Assembly (NCBI GenBank): GCA_008363385.1
Contig: RHKY01000001.1
Location: 186,001 to 250,000 of the forward strand
From: Acidobacteriota bacterium
GTDB lineage: Bacteria; Acidobacteriota; Thermoanaerobaculia; UBA5066
Reading direction: 5' to 3'
Length of the DNA stretch: 64,000 nt
In this document: one piece after another, positions 62,951-64,000 of the stretch
Layout of the letters: each line of letters opens with the position of its first letter
How positions within the stretch are numbered: position 1 is the stretch's first letter
The notes under the pieces: model-generated
Databases searched by the model: none
Seen by the model: the letters and a program-made list of their open reading frames with translations, nothing else
Told to the model about the DNA's origin: nothing
Position numbers and translations under genes: made by a program

Positions 62951-63034
62951 ATGACGAGGCGACCCACCGGAGAGCACGAGGCCCCTACGGAAGGCGCGGA
63001 TGCCTTCCGGGCGTGCACCCGGAGGTCCGCATGA
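62951..63034 (+). CDS. Possible 27-aa leader ORF overlapping the DrmD-like start
   Basis: ATG 62951 after GAGGGGTAGAG reads 27 codons and stops in the ATGA that starts the DrmD-like gene. The peptide is charged and Arg-rich (begins [10 protein letters not shown]). It may be a coupling leader or a chance ORF; only the overlap and the ribosome-site-like sequence support it. Confidence 0.3.
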   Translation: MTRRPTGEHEAPTEGADAFRACTRRSA

Positions 63035-64000
63035 CCTTCGCCGTCGGCAGCCTCGTGGCGGCTCGGGGGCGGGAGTGGGTGGTCCTTCCCGAGTCGGAGG
63101 ACGACTTCCTCGTCCTTCGGCCCCTCGGGGGAACCGAGGAGGAGACGGCCGGGATCTTCCCGGCGCTCGAGGCGGTCCGGGCAGCGAGCTTCGCGCCGCC
63201 CGACCCGTCGAGCCACGGAGACTTCCGGTCCTGCCGCCTGCTGCGCGACGCCGTCCGGCTCGGCTTCCGCTCCAGCGCCGGTCCGTTCCGCTCGTTCGGC
63301 GCGATCGCCGTCGAGCCGCGCCCGTACCAGCTCGTCCCTCTCCTGATGGCGCTCAAGCTCGACCCGGTCCGCCTCCTCATCGCCGACGACGTCGGGATCG
63401 GGAAGACCGTCGAGGCGGGCCTCGTCGCCTCCGAGCTCCTCGCCCGCGGCGAGGCCGACCGCCTCGCCGTCCTCTGCCCGCCCGCGCTCGCCGAGCAGTG
63501 GCAGAGGGAGCTGCGCCAGAAGTTCCACGTCGAGGCCGAGCTCGTCCTGCCGAGCACCGTCACGCGCCTCGAGCGCGGCTGCGGCCCCGGCGTCTCGCTC
63601 TTCGACCGGCACCCCTTCGTCATCGTCTCGATGGACTTCATCAAGTCCGAGGCCCGCCGCCTCGACTTCCTCCGCGCCTGTCCCGACCTCGTCATCGTCG
63701 ACGAGGCGCACACCTGCGCGGCACCCGCCGACGGGCGCGGCGGCAGCCACCAGCGGCACGCCCTCGTCCGGGGCCTCGCCGAGAAGAAGGACCGCCACGT
63801 CATCCTCGTCACGGCCACGCCGCACAGCGGCAAGGAGGAGGCCTTCCGCTCCCTCCTCGGCCTGATGCACCGCGAGTTCCTCGACCTCCCGCGGGACCTC
63901 TCCGGCGACGAGAACCGCCCCCACCGCGCGCGCCTCGCCGCCCACCTCGTCCAGCGCCGCCGGGGGGACATCCGCCGCTTCCTGAACGCCGAGACAGACT
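63031..64000 (+). CDS. DrmD-like SNF2 helicase of a DISARM-type defence system, partial
   Basis: The ATG at 63031 follows GGAGGTCCGC directly and the frame runs off the right edge, giving 323 residues. A beta-rich N-terminal region (about 1-105, with the [16 protein letters not shown] segment that precedes the core) leads into SNF2-type helicase motifs: [14 protein letters not shown] (Walker A, about 126-139), [23 protein letters not shown] (DEAH) and [14 protein letters not shown]. The order and the start match DISARM DrmD. DrmMI/DrmMII methylase, DrmA-C and PLD genes would have to lie to the right. The frame closest upstream is the 1734-aa helicase, which could serve the DrmA/DrmB role. Confidence 0.8.
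   Translation, partial: MTFAVGSLVAARGREWVVLPESEDDFLVLRPLGGTEEETAGIFPALEAVRAASFAPPDPSSHGDFRSCRLLRDAVRLGFRSSAGPFRSFGAIAVEPRPYQLVPLLMALKLDPVRLLIADDVGIGKTVEAGLVASELLARGEADRLAVLCPPALAEQWQRELRQKFHVEAELVLPSTVTRLERGCGPGVSLFDRHPFVIVSMDFIKSEARRLDFLRACPDLVIVDEAHTCAAPADGRGGSHQRHALVRGLAEKKDRHVILVTATPHSGKEEAFRSLLGLMHREFLDLPRDLSGDENRPHRARLAAHLVQRRRGDIRRFLNAETD

Overview
The window is high-GC bacterial DNA (very G/C-rich third codon positions throughout) with densely packed protein genes. No rRNA, tRNA or CRISPR array was seen. The gene types point to an Acidobacteriota-like soil or sediment bacterium (Thermoanaerobaculia/Holophagae-like): a Ser/Thr kinase fused to a TolB-like propeller, an NHLM-type peptide exporter, a tandem phosphofructokinase and a 7TMR-DISM histidine kinase. 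That placement is inference; no phylogenetic marker was searched.

1-17 kb is a RiPP (ribosomally made, modified peptide) locus. On the minus strand, a PqqD-like leader-binding protein, a radical SAM/SPASM enzyme and a lasso-B2-like protease (cut by the left edge) run away from a divergent 66-codon precursor gene. The precursor carries a YxxPxL leader motif, a Gly-Gly, three Cys and a C-terminal Ser. After it come an HPr-kinase-like enzyme, a large secreted gingipain-type (C25) cysteine peptidase, a SagB-type flavin dehydrogenase, a TolC-like outer-membrane channel, an HlyD-like adaptor, a C39-peptidase ABC exporter, a second NHLM ABC protein and a cyclic-nucleotide-binding protein. No YcaO or lasso cyclase is visible. 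This mixture of modules is the strongest candidate for an undescribed system.

17-52 kb is mostly housekeeping and signalling: a sigma54-type AAA+ activator, an AAA/DUF4143 ATPase, a DUF218 protein, tandem PFK, MutL, a rhomboid-like membrane protein, an ECF sigma/anti-sigma pair, TypA/BipA, a carboxylesterase, an M29-like peptidase between two copies of a short repeat, poly(A) polymerase/CCA-transferase with a STAS protein, a GT-C-like membrane protein, a MinD-like ATPase, an RmlC-like cupin, an adenosine-specific kinase family protein, UspA, an amidohydrolase, the STPK-propeller fusion, an HD protein and glutamine synthetase.

52-57 kb holds a probable RNase A-like lipoprotein toxin with an overlapping CdiI-like immunity gene, then two convergent histidine kinases, one of which lacks a normal 3' end, and a metallophosphoesterase. 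57.5-64 kb is the start of a phage-defence-like operon: a 1734-aa MrfA/DruE-like helicase with a C-terminal Vsr-like nuclease domain, then a DrmD-like SNF2 helicase running off the right edge. Both genes are preceded by palindromic TTCAAnnnnnTTGAA sites that could be shared operators.
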